64,000 nt of DNA from Salminus brasiliensis. Lineage: Eukaryota; Chordata; Actinopteri; Characiformes; Bryconidae. The DNA is taken from positions 33,772,925 through 33,836,924 of the forward strand of contig NC_132879.1 of NCBI RefSeq assembly GCF_030463535.1, given 5' to 3'. The notes beneath the pieces are model-generated. The model saw nothing but the letters and a program-made list of their open reading frames with translations. It searched no databases and was not told the origin of the DNA. Positions within the stretch are counted from its first letter, which is position 1. Every line of letters begins with the position of its first letter. A program made the translations under genes and the position numbers. This document shows positions 11,346-23,770 of the stretch, piece after piece.

Positions 11346-12670
11346 TGTTTCTTACAAATTGCACATTGTTTTCTGAGATCTTGCTTGGTTATACTGCACT
11401 GCACTTCCGAAAACCTCTGCATCTGCAAGACCTGCATTCAAGATTGTTTTTATTTTGAGGGTATAGATCATCTACAGACGGTGAAATTGTTGATTCTCAA
11501 CAGGATTTTCTATTTTAAACATTAAATGTAAAGTTCCATTGCATTTAATAGATATGTAGGTGAATGACAGTGAATGAAGCTGATAATCTATTTGGTCATT
11601 GTGCTAGATTTTGCACTTTAAAATCACCTGAGAGACATCTTATAAAATAAGCAGCAATATTCCAACAATCCTCATTAAGAAATCAGTGAATACTAAACAT
11701 AATCCAGACACAGGACTTTTAGTTTTATTTAAGTTTATTTATGCAAATATTTTTTCTATTTTTGCAAAACATACCCAGTGTTGCCTTCCAAAATGTCCAG
11801 TACATTGAAATCCTGTTATTAAATCCATGTATAGAGTAAAAGCAGTGTTATCATGACACACCGAGGTTGCAAGTGAAATCAGGGCCTATATTCAAGAAGT
11901 CTCTAAGAGCGGTGAAGACAATGGTTCTACAAGCCATGTCAACTTAGAGAACCGTTTGGGTGCTTGAATGGTTCTTTCCCTGGTTAAAGGGTTTCTTACA
12001 TTGGTGAAAACCCTTTAGTAGGTGCCCATTTATATAACCTTTAAAAATGGTTCTACAAAGCAGTCAAATAACATGTATGGGTATTTTATAGAAGTCTGAA
12101 ATCGATTGCATTTATCACAGCATTTCAATTAAACACTGCTGTCACAGTTCCCGTAAAAATGTCTTACTCTAATAAAGGGGTTCTTTAGTAAAGGTAATCA
12201 TTATATAGAACCATGACAACTCAAAGAACCATTCGAGGTTTTCCATATGGTTCCATGTCCTATGATCAAGAACTTCTTGTATGTGGTTCTTTAAAGCCAC
12301 AGGTCATCAGAGATCCCAGCTGGTCCAGATTTGTCTTCCAACCCATCTTGCAAAACTTTTAAGGATAAAGGGAAAATGTGGACTGTCTGGGGGCCCCTGA
12401 GGACCGGTTTGAGAAGCACTGTTAAATAAAACACCAGAAAGGGTTACGCTATTGTTACCCCAAGAACTAAGTAAAAGAACTAATGTGCAGTTCTATATAC
12501 AGTATGATCCTTTTTGGTAATCACTTACACATGTAAAAAAAAAGACAGTTGTCAAAAATGCCATAAAAGCCACTAAAACCATGTTTGTCGAGATTTTAGT
12601 GTAAAGAACCTTTAAATAGGTTTTTAAAATTGTTACATCAAGTAATGGTTCTTTAAAGGTTCTTTACAGG
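11346..12670. repeat. AT-rich spacer with degenerate MITE-like sequence
   Basis: From about 11880 the words GGTTCTTT, AGAACC, AAAGGTTCTTTA and their complements recur many times, as in decayed or overlapping copies of the MITE type at 10289-10530. Copy limits cannot be drawn by eye. There is no coding evidence. Confidence 0.5.
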
Positions 12671-13565
12671 CATGCTTCTTCATCACAAACATACCTTATA
12701 TAAAAATAGATATTGGGTATTATTGTTGGGGGGGGGGGGTCTAAAACTCCTCGCTGCACCCCTGGCTCCTCTTAAAGCTATGCCTTTTAGCTTGAGCCAA
12801 AGCACACGCATAAAATATCATTTTTTTCCATTTAGCGCTGCCAAACCTTCATGATATTACACACAGTGCAGCAGGTGAAGGCGGGCGCAGGGAATCTTCC
12901 TCGCTCTTTTGTTCATGCAACCCGAAAGGAGGGGAAGTGGAAGCATCAGTTTCATTATCCCATTGTGGTGATGTCATGGGCAGGTGTAAGTGACACTGTT
13001 TTGCTGGCCTGGTTTCATCCTGCCCGCTTTGTCTGCCATGAACAGGAAACGCAGAGACAACAGAGCTCCCCATGGACAGGAGCATGCCTCCTTTACCTGC
13101 TTTATTGCGGACCCACGGTGACACACACAGCGAAAGCCCTGCTCTGTGCGGCTGCGGTCGGGGCTTTGTGTGGCAGGGCTAGAGGGGAGACAGTCCTGAG
13201 TCCCTACTGCTCTCATCTTACACATACTTTTGAAAATGTGCATCATGTGACCCTGCTGAAGGTAGTGCTGCACTGCTTTGAGGGTGGGAAGAGAGAGATG
13301 AAGAAAGAGAGAGATCACGTCCTTAGAGGGAATCCTATACTCCTACATTAAAAATGAAGGTTTCTCAGCTGTTCTTGGCTTGGATGTATGGTTTGAGGGG
13401 GGGAAATGGTTTAGGAACGTTAACTACATAGGGAGGTTCTTTAAACATTTAGAATGAATGTTTTTTCATACTCACACGTCTCATTTACAAACACAGCTCT
13501 TTATGAGAACTATTGAATGAAAGATTCTTCAGGGAACCAAAATTCTGTTGGGTCTGCCACAGTAA
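12671..13565. other. Intergenic, no supported gene
   Basis: A 166-codon frame at 12851-13351 (+) and frames on the other strand overlap here. I reject them because the protein has no recognisable domain, no splice partners and an open antisense frame. There is a 12-base G run at about 12729. Confidence 0.45.
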
Positions 13566-13825
13566 GGGGCAGCGGTGGCTCAGTGGTTGGAGTGCTGGGT
13601 TATTAATCAATGGCTAAGCTGCTGTTAGTTATTGATCACAGGGTTGTTGGTTCAATACCACTAAGATGTCACTGTTGGGCCCTTCAACAAACTATTTCTT
13701 CAGTGGTGCTGTGGCATGGCTGATCCTGCACTCTAACCCCAGCGGTCCAAACTGGTATATAAGAAGAGGCATTTTAGTTGTACTGTAAGATTGTATAAGT
13801 ATGATAACAGTAAAGGTACACCTCA
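13566..13825 (+). mobile_element. tRNA-derived SINE, family 1, copy 1
   Basis: Begins GGGGCAGCGGTGGCTCAGTG, an A-box-like tRNA start, and has a B-box-like GGTTCAATACC near 13650. A shared body block, GGGCCCTTCAACAA, matches (on the opposite strand) the copy at 63600-63760. This is the tRNA-head plus unrelated-body layout of fish SINEs. The 3' limit is approximate. Confidence 0.75.
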
Positions 13826-13984
13826 GGTAACAATAGCAATTGTTTGAGGATTGAGAGTGATGAAACAAATGGAGTCAGGACTGGTATTCATATAGCAGTT
13901 AAGAAGTAAGAAGGTAAGAGGGCTATCTCATGGCTGTCACTGATGCAGAAACTGATAGACATAACGAGGGTAGACATCATGTAA

Positions 13985-14215
13985 AAATACAATATGCAAT
14001 ACCCCCCCCCCACACACACACATGTGCAATTAAGAGTCAATTTGCAATTATCTGTAAATAATCTGTAAATAATAGTTATTGCCTAACTAGAGTATATTGT
14101 ATATATTATATATAGTTATTGCACTAAATAGAGTATCTTGCTATCCCTTTTTTGCTGTGACACTGAGAATTTCCCCACTGTGGGACTAATAAAGGATTAT
14201 CTTATCTTATAATGC
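13985..14215 (+). mobile_element. 3' tail of a LINE-like retroelement
   Basis: Ends in GAATTTCCCCACTGTGGGAC, then TAATAAAGGATTATC and short TCTTAT repeats. This is the form of fish LINE 3' ends, where a palindromic stretch and an AATAAA precede a short tandem tail. A C-run and CA-run lie at 14001-14021. The 5' part is truncated. Confidence 0.6.
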
Positions 14216-15400
14216 AGAGGGCCAGATTAAGACTGTAGCGCAGGGGTATTCCATTCAAATGAAAAATGGTCAGTAACATTTCTTTAAGCCAAGGTTCAGA
14301 ACATCCTAACGTCTATACATTATAATGGCTTGCAATTTAAATCAGTGCCATATTCTGCATATTGAAGAAGCCTAGTAGTTCTAACAGCATTTTAGGATAG
14401 GATGATTCTATGGGCCTCTAACAGGGGCCCTAAAACATGTATTAATAGAGTATTTTGGCATATCTTTTCATGAGGCTCGAAATCCCTGGCAGCGTCCCTG
14501 CCTTGGACTACCAGATAATCCTCTGAATTACAAGGTGTGAGTTAACACTGCTGCACACAAAACCAACATAAGATGGGCAACTATTGTAATATTATAATAA
14601 TATTGCTATAACTATTGCTATTATTTTGCCATGTGTTCTGCCGTTTTAACTCACACTTAGAATATGATAATGATAAAAAGAATCATATAACCTCAACCAA
14701 TTAATTGCATTGAGGTCAGCAAACCAAAAAGCTTATTTAATATAGTGGAGTTTAACTCTGCAGAGTTTATGATGTTATTTGATGTGTGCTTGGGAGCTGC
14801 AGAATGTTGCATGTTAAGACCTATTTCTGACGCATTTTAATATAATAATCTATGCAGCAATGTACACCAACTCTGTCTCTTTTCCAGTGCCTCATCTGCT
14901 CCATTTTTTCCTGCTTGAACTTGTTTGTGAAGCACAGACTGGGTAATACCGGATGAGCTCTGTACAGATCATACAGAGTATAGATATATACTGTTGTGCT
15001 CTTCTGTTCTTCTTTTTTGGGTCAGAATGCCACGAGGAAGTCTTATACAAAGCATTAACTTTGTATGATGAGGTCATGGAGATCAAGTGGCATGAAGATC
15101 AAGTGACATCTTCTTGTTTGAAATACTGAGGACATACTGCCCGTTGTAGAGATGTCTTTCTCAGGCAAAATGTGAAATGGAGCTTGTATACGTTGCATGT
15201 TGACGGAACATGTAGTACCCAGTGAACATTCCAGTGCTCGTTTCACAGGTTCGGGATGTAACCAAGGATCTGTGAATGAAAGAAAAGCTGCAAGTCAGCT
15301 GGTCCAAAAGGCTGGAAAATAATACACAAATGCTCAAAAGGTCAAAACACTGGTTGTGTGAATGTAGCATGCCAGTCAGTAGACTACATATATACTCATA
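14216..15400. other. Intergenic, no gene seen
   Basis: Unique-looking AT-rich sequence. The short frames on the minus strand at 14892-15370 lack any recognisable motif. Confidence 0.5.
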
Positions 15401-15414
15401 TATACATATATAGA

Positions 15415-15655
15415 GTACTGATACATAACATGCATAACATTTGCACCATGATTATTTGCACAGCTGTGCAGATGTTAACTTTCTGTAATGTTTATATAAT
15501 CATGTCTGTACATAATAGTAACTTATTCTTATTTTATTTATTGTTTAATGTATTTTTATCTCTTAGTGTAATACCTACTCTCACCTAGTAAAATTCCTTG
15601 TATGTGTAATGCATACTTGGCGAAAGAAAAAAAAAGGTTCTGGTTCTGATATACT
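15415..15655 (+). mobile_element. LINE 3' tail, family C, copy 1
   Basis: Shares with 59795-60110, in inverted orientation, the blocks ATTTGCACAGCTGT, TCTTAGTGTAATAC and TTCCTTGTATGTGTAA, and ends in GGTTCTGGTTCTGAT. An ATTCTG-type tail is typical of L2/CR1-like fish LINE 3' ends. The short frames in the two copies translate to similar peptides only because the DNA is repeated. Confidence 0.7.
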
Positions 15656-16199
15656 GAGAATGGGAATGGTGTACGTTCCTCCAAGCATTAAATCCTAATC
15701 ATTTCAGGGGTTGTATTCTGAAAAGAGAAAAATCCTAATACTGGACTTCACTGTATTCTGAATGAAAATTCTCCAGTGGAAATCTAGACTGACCTGAAGT
15801 CCACAGCTTATTTCATGATGCATTTCAAGTCTATATGAGTTTTAGGAAACACACTAAAAGAAACTTTCCTATCACTGCTTTTAGAAGCATGACATAATCT
15901 AGATTGGATGCCTTCAAGGCAGAGAAGATCAGCTAAAAGGATCAGCACAGTTACCACAAAGGCAATGTGGTCATTTTTATGTCTATCTGTACAACCATCA
16001 GACAGGTCACCACTAACTGCCAATTCTGTGATGAAATATGCCATTGAATGACCCACATATAAATGAAATGCATATTTCCATTCCCATTTATTATTTTATG
16101 CACTCTTTGGCCACTAAAATATCACCCTCTGAATGTTTTTTTAATGCAATATGTTAGGAAATAACAGCAGCAGACTTCATGTTTGTACATTATCTTACA

Positions 16200-17532
16200 A
16201 AATTTATTCGTGAAAAATTGACAACAGTGACAAAATGGCTCAGATGCATGATGAGGCCCCGTTTCCAGGGAGAATGCTACATTGAAAAGCTAGGATACAA
16301 TCTGATTGCAAACACAAAGTAGTAAAAACGAGAGACGTCTACACTGACACATAAATAAGTTAAATTAAAATGTGCTTTACAATATATTTTTGTATATTTA
16401 CAAAAAAAAACAGCCTCAAGGGTCACATCTTTAAAGCTTTCCTCTTTCCACCATTGTAGGATGATCAGCCCAATTTCTCCACCTCAGTTCTGCAAAGATG
16501 AGCTTTTTTGTCAAGCAGCTTTAACTTTAGATCGTTTGGGAAAGTTATTGATTTAGGCCTGTTTGCCGCTACTCGCACATACACAATTATTAACCCCCCC
16601 ACGAGGAGTTGGTATTAGAAATTCACGGCTGATTATTAAAAGGAAACATTAATCTGACATTAAACATTAATTTCTTCATATTTTCTGGGGGGAAAAAAAT
16701 ATTCTTGGATGTACTTGTCAGGAATCTTTTGTGAAATCTTAAACAAGAACATCTTGTGTCACGAACATTAAGTCAGGAGAAAGACACCGGGGGTAAAGTG
16801 ACTACATGGCACTTGAAGTGGACACCATCTGAACACTCAGGGTGTGGAAACAAGCAAACCATGACGTAATAGTCCGCGCGGCCTGGGATAGAGGCCCGTG
16901 TGAACTGTAGGCGGAGGTTAGGCGTTAATTACACAGACCAGTAGAGATAACAGAATTGTCTGAATTAACTGTAGAACAAAACCGTTTTGCTACATTTCTT
17001 CTTTCTTTGCACATTCTTCAGCAGTCGCTCAGGCCAGGACCAATGCTGCAGTCCTGAGACGTTTACATATATTTGGCTTGTCACCGAGCAAACACACGAA
17101 GCTCCATCCCTCGCTCGGCGCCCTCTGGATTTTCCAGCCATGGACGCCGGAGTAGCTCTATTTTTTTTTTTGTCCTCCGACCAGCAGCCGTGTAAAGACC
17201 TAAAAAATAAAACCAGAGAGAGTCCACGGTCAGTCATGGGGTTCACAGTCTGCAGTAAAACATTTCACACGCGCTGAGATTCCTGCCTAAAAACGTGCAA
17301 ATCTGAGCCCCCTGCCACCGTCACCATTCCTGCGGATTTTCCCGCCACAGTGACGCGCGCGCTCCCCTCCCCCAATAAGCTCCCACCACACCTAGCTGGT
17401 CGCCATGGCGCCGTGAGCGACTCGCTCCGCGCAGTAAACAACAAGCTCACGCATGACAACCGTAAAAACTCCACACGACAACCAACAAGCCCACCATCTC
17501 CCCAGTTTTCCTCCCCCTGCTTGTACACACCT
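16200..17532 (-). other. Probable 3' UTR of the cdkn1c-like gene
   Basis: Lies directly 3' of the stop codon on the minus strand. A minus-strand AATAAA occurs at about 16207-16202, and a Pumilio-type TGTAAATA at 16402-16395. No other gene is seen. The extent is inferred from the first strong polyadenylation signal and has no transcript support. Confidence 0.45.
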
Positions 17533-18288
17533 TCACCGAATTTGCTTTCGTGGCGTTTGCTCCTCGGCGACTGAAGGGAAGGGCTTTCGGCTGCTTCTCT
17601 CGCGCTGCTTCACCCCGTCGCTGCTCCTCCGTTTGACGTAGAAGTCTGCAAAAAGAGCGAGGTTCAGTTTAGTGCACTGGCTTTACCTCACCTGATTACT
17701 GTAGCTAGCTACCCCTGCTAACGCCCCGCTAACACTAAACTGACTCCATCTGCGTCTCCGGGTCCTACCTGTAATGCGGGTTGTGGTGAGCGGTGAGGGT
17801 CTCTTCCTCCGCACCGTTTTGCAGGTCAGCTTCCCCGAGCCGCCGCTGCCCGAGCTCTGGTTTTCAGTCACATTTTCAGGGAAGACACGGCTGTCTCTGC
17901 TGCAGCTCACACTATCCTCCTCTTTGGGCAGCGGTGCGGGTTTCTGGCTCCCTCCCACCGCCCTGCTCCTCCCTGCTCGCACACACTCCTGGTAGAAAGC
18001 TGGCGATGTTTCTCCGGGCGCTTCCTCCCACTCGTACTCCCCGGGCAGCGGCTGTCCGGTGCCGAAGTTGAAGTTCCAGCGCTTCTGGTCCCGCTCGGAG
18101 ATCTCGCGAAGCTTGGCCTTCATTTCTCGGTTCAGTTCGTCGTGGTCAACCGGTCCGAAAAGGCTCCGGCAGACTCTGGAGCGCGGCACGGTGTCCCTGC
18201 GGATCAGGGGGAAGGTCCTGGAGGAGGAGGAAGAAGAGGAGGCCGGTGGCCCTAAAACGCCGCTGCTGGGAAGCTGAACCGTGGACAT
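17533..18288 (-). CDS. cdkn1c: Cyclin-dependent kinase inhibitor, p57/Kip2 type
   Basis: Encodes a nuclear Cip/Kip inhibitor that binds cyclin-CDK complexes and promotes cell-cycle exit. Coding exons on the minus strand are 18288-17769 and 17645-17533, with a 123-bp GT-AG intron that splits a codon, giving 210 aa. The CDI domain spans about residues 39-100, with the cyclin-binding RSLFGP at 41-46 and the CDK-binding WNFNF at 71-75. Residues 169-180 (TTRITDFYVKRR) match the PIP-box and basic signal region of p57, with Thr where a classical PIP box has Gln. The C terminus EEQTPRKQIR is the QT box; Thr204 corresponds to the Skp2-degron threonine of p57. The PIP-like box plus this QT box favour p57 over p27. 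The Pro-Ala repeats of mammalian p57 are absent, so it is shorter (human 316 aa). I chose the ATG at 18288; the frame extends upstream without another ATG. Which fish duplicate (ca or cb) it is cannot be told. Confidence 0.93.
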
Positions 18289-18560
18289 CTCGGTCTTTTT
18301 CGGAGTCGAAAATCGAGTCAAACGCTGATCTACGAGCCCCGGGGGGACAAGAAACGTGGACTACAACCCGAGAAACGCGCCGTGCTCACAAACGCAGCCC
18401 CCGCCGCTCGCGTAAAGCCAGTCGACACTGAGCAACACTGAAGGATTGTGATTTAAAGTCCCCTTGGCTCTGCAGGTACGTGTAGCCCCATCAGGGACCC
18501 TCCCCCTCGGGCAGCGGACCACCTCCGCTCCACTCTCATTGGTCTACGGCTCCTTTGGGA
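18289..18560 (-). promoter_or_regulatory. Candidate cdkn1c-like promoter
   Basis: On the minus strand a CCAAT box (ACCAATGAG) lies at about 18544-18536 and a TATA-like CTTTAAATC at about 18456-18448, roughly 160 bp upstream of the ATG. The spacing is looser than a textbook promoter, so the start site is only a guess. Confidence 0.35.
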
Positions 18561-18720
18561 TGGCGCCAAGGAGTGGGAGACTCGTGATTTGTGTTTTAGG
18601 CGGTGGTGGGGGGGTTGGAGGTCCGTTTGAAGCTGCTGAATTGTTGAGCAACGCTTTTCTGCAAGCCACTACGTTTCCAGCTCTGCCCATCCCCCCCAGC
18701 TCTCCCTCAGAGCTCCCCTA

Positions 18721-19477
18721 GTTTACAACCGGTCGACCACAACAGCCCGATCAAGGCCTTCAGTAACGGGCTAAATCAAAGCACGCTGAGTGATTGAATG
18801 AGACTTGAATGAGGAGGATAGTGAGGGCTGTAGTAGTAAACACGAGTGGGAGCCTATTAACATGCTTATTAACACATTATTTCATTGTTATATCGAGCTA
18901 CGTTTTCAATGTTGGGATATAAGCGTTTACTCCTGTCTGTCTGTCAGTCCAGCTGATGAGGCTAGTGTGATGGTGTAGCCTGTGTACCGATTTCAGAGGA
19001 TCTACTCTGAGGATCTACTCTGAGGATCTAGTCTGTCAGAGTGAACTCTACAAAAACAACAACAAAAAAAAAACACATCTGGGCTTTAAGCTTTAATGTG
19101 GTGCCCATTGTGCTACAACACTCGTTTGGAGGGTGGGTTTTTGATGCACCATGCACTGACCCAGTGGTTTCCCGCAATACAGACTTAAAGCCTTAACGCG
19201 ATCGCCCTCTAGAGGCCTGCTGCTGCACTCAGCCAGCCTCTCCAGGTCCATTTAGGAAAAGAAATCGTTGTCAGACACGTGAAGACCTCACTGATGATCT
19301 ACACTTAAAATAATTACAATACACTGGACAATCTGCGCTTATTTATTAGCCATTCATTACCCTGGGTTGTACAAATAACCTGTTACACATTCTGTACACC
19401 CTCTCAACCACGTGCTCATCTCTTACATTGCACACCAGTTGCTCATTTAAAAAAGTTATAGATACATTTTTGGTATA
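18721..19477. other. Intergenic; short triplicated motif
   Basis: At 18995-19033 the 13-bp word TCTGAGGATCTAC occurs about three times in tandem. I see no gene here. Confidence 0.6.
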
Positions 19478-20075
19478 TACACTGACCGGCCACTGACACG
19501 GACACTCACTGTCCATTTGATCAGATCCACTGACCACATAGGAGCATGTTGTATTTCTATAATTACAGACTGTAATCTGTCTTTCTCTGCATACTTTGTT
19601 AACCTCCTTTAACCCTGTTCTTCAATGTTCAGGACCCCACAGGACCACCACAGAACAGCTATTATTGTTGGGTCATTCTCAGCACTGCAGTGACACTGAC
19701 AATGGTGGTGAGGTGTTAGTGTGTGTGTGTGTGTGTGTGGCTGGTTCGAGTGGATCAGGCACTGCAGTGCTGCTGGAGTGTTTTAACACCGTGTCCTCTC
19801 ACCCTCCACTCTATTAGACACTCCTACCAAGTCGGTCCACATTGTGGCTGTAAAGTGAGATTCAGAAGCTCATCTGTTGCTGCAGTTTGTCTTGGTCATT
19901 CTCCAGTCCTTCATCAGTGCTCACAGGACGTTGTTGGTTGGATATTTCTGGTTGTTGGAATATCCTCAGTCCAGCAGTGAGGCTGAGGTGTTTACATAAT
20001 GTAATTATAGATCTACAGTGGAGCTGATTGAATAGACAGTGAGTGTAAAAACAAGGAGACAGTGTTAATGAAGTT
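19478..20075. mobile_element. Fold-back DNA element (about 600 bp)
   Basis: The left arm has ACACTCACTGTCC, then ATCAGATCCAC. The right arm has GTGGAGCTGATTG, then AGACAGTGAGTGT, its imperfect complement. The interior contains CTCAGCACTGCAGTGACACT and a (GT)n run at 19718-19739. I recognise the layout as a common non-autonomous fish repeat with long inverted arms. There is no coding capacity and the outer ends are diverged. Confidence 0.7.
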
Positions 20076-22048
20076 ATGCTTTTTCCCCTCATAACTGCTG
20101 ATCTTATTTGGTTAATTCTGTCTTTGTGTCTTATAATTTTATGTGACCTAGTAAAGAAAAGCATTGTACAGTATATGACGAATAAAGTTGATGATGGGAT
20201 TCTATGAATTTGCTTCCAAATGATCTGTAAGGTTTTAACTGTATTTTTGTACATATTAATATTCATTTATATGGTAATTATTAATGTATTATTAATGTAT
20301 ATTTGTAAAGACAATATAGCTGCCTCCTGTGATGATAGGTAATTACAGTTTGTTTTATATTTCTCTTATCATTTAACTTTATCAAACACGTATTGGTTAA
20401 AACAAATTAAGTATTAGTTCATTATTAAATATAGATATTGTTAAGAGTGGGTGAGCACCCAGAAGCTGGGCATCAGTCAGACCCAATACTACACAGAATA
20501 CCAAATGAAAATTGAGATCAATTTCAGATATATTCATTACATTTAGCCTATTGACCTTCTGTCAGGATGTAGTCTGGTCAGACCCGCACTATTGAATTTG
20601 CACTACTTGTATTGCAAGTAAAGAACTTGGTTCTTGACCTCCCAGTTCTTTAATTTTGATTCTTATTTTTTGTTTTGAAGGAAATACTGAAAAACAGGTC
20701 CCCGACTGAAATCCCTGCAGGTCAAATCAAATGACATGGTTTTCAAATGGAAACTATAAAAGTTCTCTGTTTGGAACCAAACAGAACCAAAACAAACACT
20801 CAGCATATCGTGAAATTGTCCCATTTGAAGATTTGGGGACCTGAAAACACATGCTGACAATAAACAGTGGCACCAAGCAGCACAAAACAAAAGTAAAATA
20901 AGGATAAATAAATAGTAATAAATAATTTCTAGGTGTCATCAACCTGATTTACTCTTGTATATTCACACAGCCACTAGATGGCAGCATTGCTGAGATTAAG
21001 GTCACAGGGCTTCCCTGTTGGGTGAAGTGAAATCCAGAAGCTGAGGATTGTTTGAGAACAGCAGTAAAATGGTACACATGGCACTGGCCTCTGTTTGGCT
21101 TCAGACAGACCAGTATTATTTTTAACACCAACAGACTATGGATTTTGCAGACTAGTAGTGATGCTAATGATCATTCACCATTAAAAAATACCCTTCGGTT
21201 CAGGGTGTGGAAAACTACCTTGAAGGGGACTAAGCTTAATCTCTGTCTGCCTTTGCACTGGTTGGTCTCAGTGTGCATGTAGGCTGCTGCCTTACTGAGA
21301 AAGGTTACTAATTAATTCCAGGCTGTTTGGGAATGTCTTGATGGAATATCTGACCGCACCTGTGCCCTTGAAATAGTGTATGAATATGGCACACAGCCCA
21401 AAGGTACAAACCCACTTTACCCTGGATCATATAACACCAGCATATGCTAGTCTGTGAAATAAGTAGATTCAGTACCTTCTACCACATGCAGTGCAATCAG
21501 GATCCACATCACATCCAGATCTGAATCCTATGTACAGTTGATCAAGGTCAAGAATGAACTGATAGATCATTTCTGTTAAACTTTGACTTTTCTGAATATT
21601 TAAAAAGCAGAAACCCTTTCATGACTCATTATTGTTAATCTTTTTTTAAAGAATGGAAATATGAAAGTTAAGGTTTTAGCATCTTGTGAAGACAGAGCTA
21701 ATAAAGCTCCTTTTAATAGTCAGTCATGATTGACATGGTGTGAAAATAGCATTAGTAGGTTACTGGGACAGATTTCAGAGCTCTCCAGACGAAGAAGCCA
21801 TTGAAGAATTATAAAAGGGTGTCCAAAGAGCAGGGCTTTCAGTCATGTGGAAAGACAGAGCGTGCAGCAGAAGTTACCAACACCAATATGCAAGGTGAAG
21901 CACATAGAAGCACCATGTAAACCATCTTTTGTTGAACTGTGTTCTTTTGGTAATTCAACAAAGTGTTTTTTTTTATAGATAAAACAAATATTACACTTAC
22001 ACAAATATATACACACATATTACACAAACTGCACTTCTGGTATTAAAA

Positions 22049-22051
<3 letters not shown>
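20076..22051. other. Intergenic, no gene seen
   Basis: AT-rich sequence with short frames only. No recognised element or conserved motif. Confidence 0.55.

Positions 22052-22117
<66 letters not shown>
22052..22117. repeat. (TA)n microsatellite
   Basis: About 33 uninterrupted TA units abutting the 5' end of the next SINE copy. Confidence 0.97.
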
Positions 22118-22120
<3 letters not shown>

Positions 22121-22348
22121 GTTGGTGTGGCGCAACAGATAACACCACTACCTGCCAGTGTGCTACCACACCCCGTGGAATACTGGGGTTCCATTCCCGG
22201 TCTGGGTGACTATCCTGCGCTACACCAATAAGAGTCCTTGGGCAAGACTCCTAACACTACATTGGCCCTCCTCTGTGATACGAGGAACCTTGTAAGTCGC
22301 TCTGGATAAGAGCGTCTGCTAAATGCCATAAATGTAAATGTAAATGTA
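22118..22348 (+). mobile_element. tRNA-derived SINE, family 2, copy 1
   Basis: The head GGTGTGGCGCAACAGATAAC resembles a tRNA A-box region, and GGGTTCCATTCCC resembles a B box. The body runs through CAATAAGAGTCCTTGGGCAA to a tail GTAAGTCGCTCTGGATAAG, then CGTCTGCTAAATGCC, and ends in AATGTA repeats. A second copy lies inverted at 24043-24271. The tail block is also found at 1262, probably from the LINE partner that moves it. Confidence 0.85.
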
Positions 22349-23182
22349 GTTTAGATATGTACACACAAGATGTACACACAAGATGCTTAAAATTTGATAT
22401 GTTAAATTATAATGCAACAATTCAGTTTTCACAAGCAATTAAGCAATATTTAGCAATAGATACTTTTATAAATCATTTGAATAAACACTTTTATATTAAC
22501 ATTTATTTGTAATTACTCCATATACATTATTTATAATCACATCTTACTTAAAGTAAACCTGAATGTAATACTGATGTTTTATGATCTTGTTGGTTCATGT
22601 CCTGATCAGGAAGAAAGGTCTATTTATACATTAATAAGTCCACAAATAAAAACGTACACAATAAGCACAATAAATACAATAAGCACAGAAACAGATGCTG
22701 AAAATGATTTGGTTTGTAACATAAAGGTTGGGCTGGTTAGTGTGTCTTTGTTTTTGGTGCATTAATGGCTTAAACTGACATTAAACTGTGATAAACTTCA
22801 TAACTGTGGCTCATCAGTCTTGACCACTGTTTCAAGTGGTCTGGTTTGAGTTGGGCAAAATGACAATATTTTATTGTATCGCAATGAATTTTGTTAGCAT
22901 GATACACAACATGCTTTTCTAAGCGTTTCAAGGATATTGCCAGTGCTTAATAAACATTGATCAACTTCAGGTTTCATTATAAACAGAAAAAATAAATAAT
23001 AAGTGTAATAAGACTGGTTTAATTAGATGAAGTGCAGTAGATGTATTCAGTAAGGGAGAGTATATGAATGGTAGTTTTTGAGAATCTGTTGCTACTGATG
23101 TCTTTAATTAATTGTATTGTGATATAGTATTTTTACCATGTCGCCCAGCTCTAGTTTCAGGTTATTATTAATGTTGGGAGGT

Positions 23183-23242
<60 letters not shown>

Positions 23243-23344
23243 ACCAGTGTGAGAACAATTCACTTATAGACTAGTTATAAATCTTGCATCAGAATATAAA
23301 TGACTCTTGCCTCCTCTGAAACATCTGTTTGTTTTTTGGTACAG
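22349..23344. other. Intergenic with (AT)n tract
   Basis: No gene seen. There is a (TA)n tract at about 23187-23238. Confidence 0.6.
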
Positions 23345-23770
23345 CACCATGCACCAGAAAGTGGACCTCACCTGCCTAATATTGTGTAGGTGTCATTCAG
23401 GCTAGGCATGGCAGTAAACTGGAAACACTTGCAGGGATGGAACGAGTCAAAACTGAAAAAATATGACAGGATAAACACAAAGGTGTTGCAATCTAAAGGA
23501 CAGAACTATAGGCAAGGCAAGGCAAGGCAAGGCAAGGCAATTCCTAGAGAGCAGACCATGGAGTATGATACCATGATAATTCAAAGCATCTACCAGTCTG
23601 TGGACTGGGCTTAAGAAGCCACAGTCCCAGGTGCCGTGAATCATTAAAAACCGAGGGAAAGTCCTTATTTGGACCTGTGGGTGGAGTCCTGGGATTGCCC
23701 CAGGGGCAGACCAGTGGTGACAAGGTCCTGGTGACAGTAGGTTCCCCTCGTACCACCAAAACAGCTCTGC
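23345..23770. mobile_element. Repeat interrupted by a ~345-bp nested insertion
   Basis: CACCTGCCTAATATTGTGTA at 23369-23388 and TTCCCCTCGTACCACCAAAA at about 23742-23761 read as two halves of one common fish repeat. Between them lie about 345 bp, with GTAGGT at both junctions (23386-23391 and 23737-23742), which fits a 6-bp target duplication. The insert contains a (GGCAA)n run at 23511-23540. I cannot classify it. Confidence 0.6.

Larger units (their letters stand above)
17100..18720. promoter_or_regulatory. CpG-rich island over the cdkn1c-like gene
   Basis: CG dinucleotides and GC content rise sharply above the AT-rich flanks across both exons and the upstream region. This is the usual setting for a vertebrate developmental regulator. 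I judged it by eye and did not compute observed/expected CpG. Confidence 0.65.

Noticed and set aside
12851-13351. 166-codon open frame (+) in the upstream spacer
   Set aside because: An overlapping antisense frame is also open, no domain is recognisable, and the composition is ordinary spacer.
18289-18321. Upstream extension of the cdkn1c-like frame
   Set aside because: The upstream codon is TTG, not ATG, and the p57-like N terminus fits the ATG at 18288.
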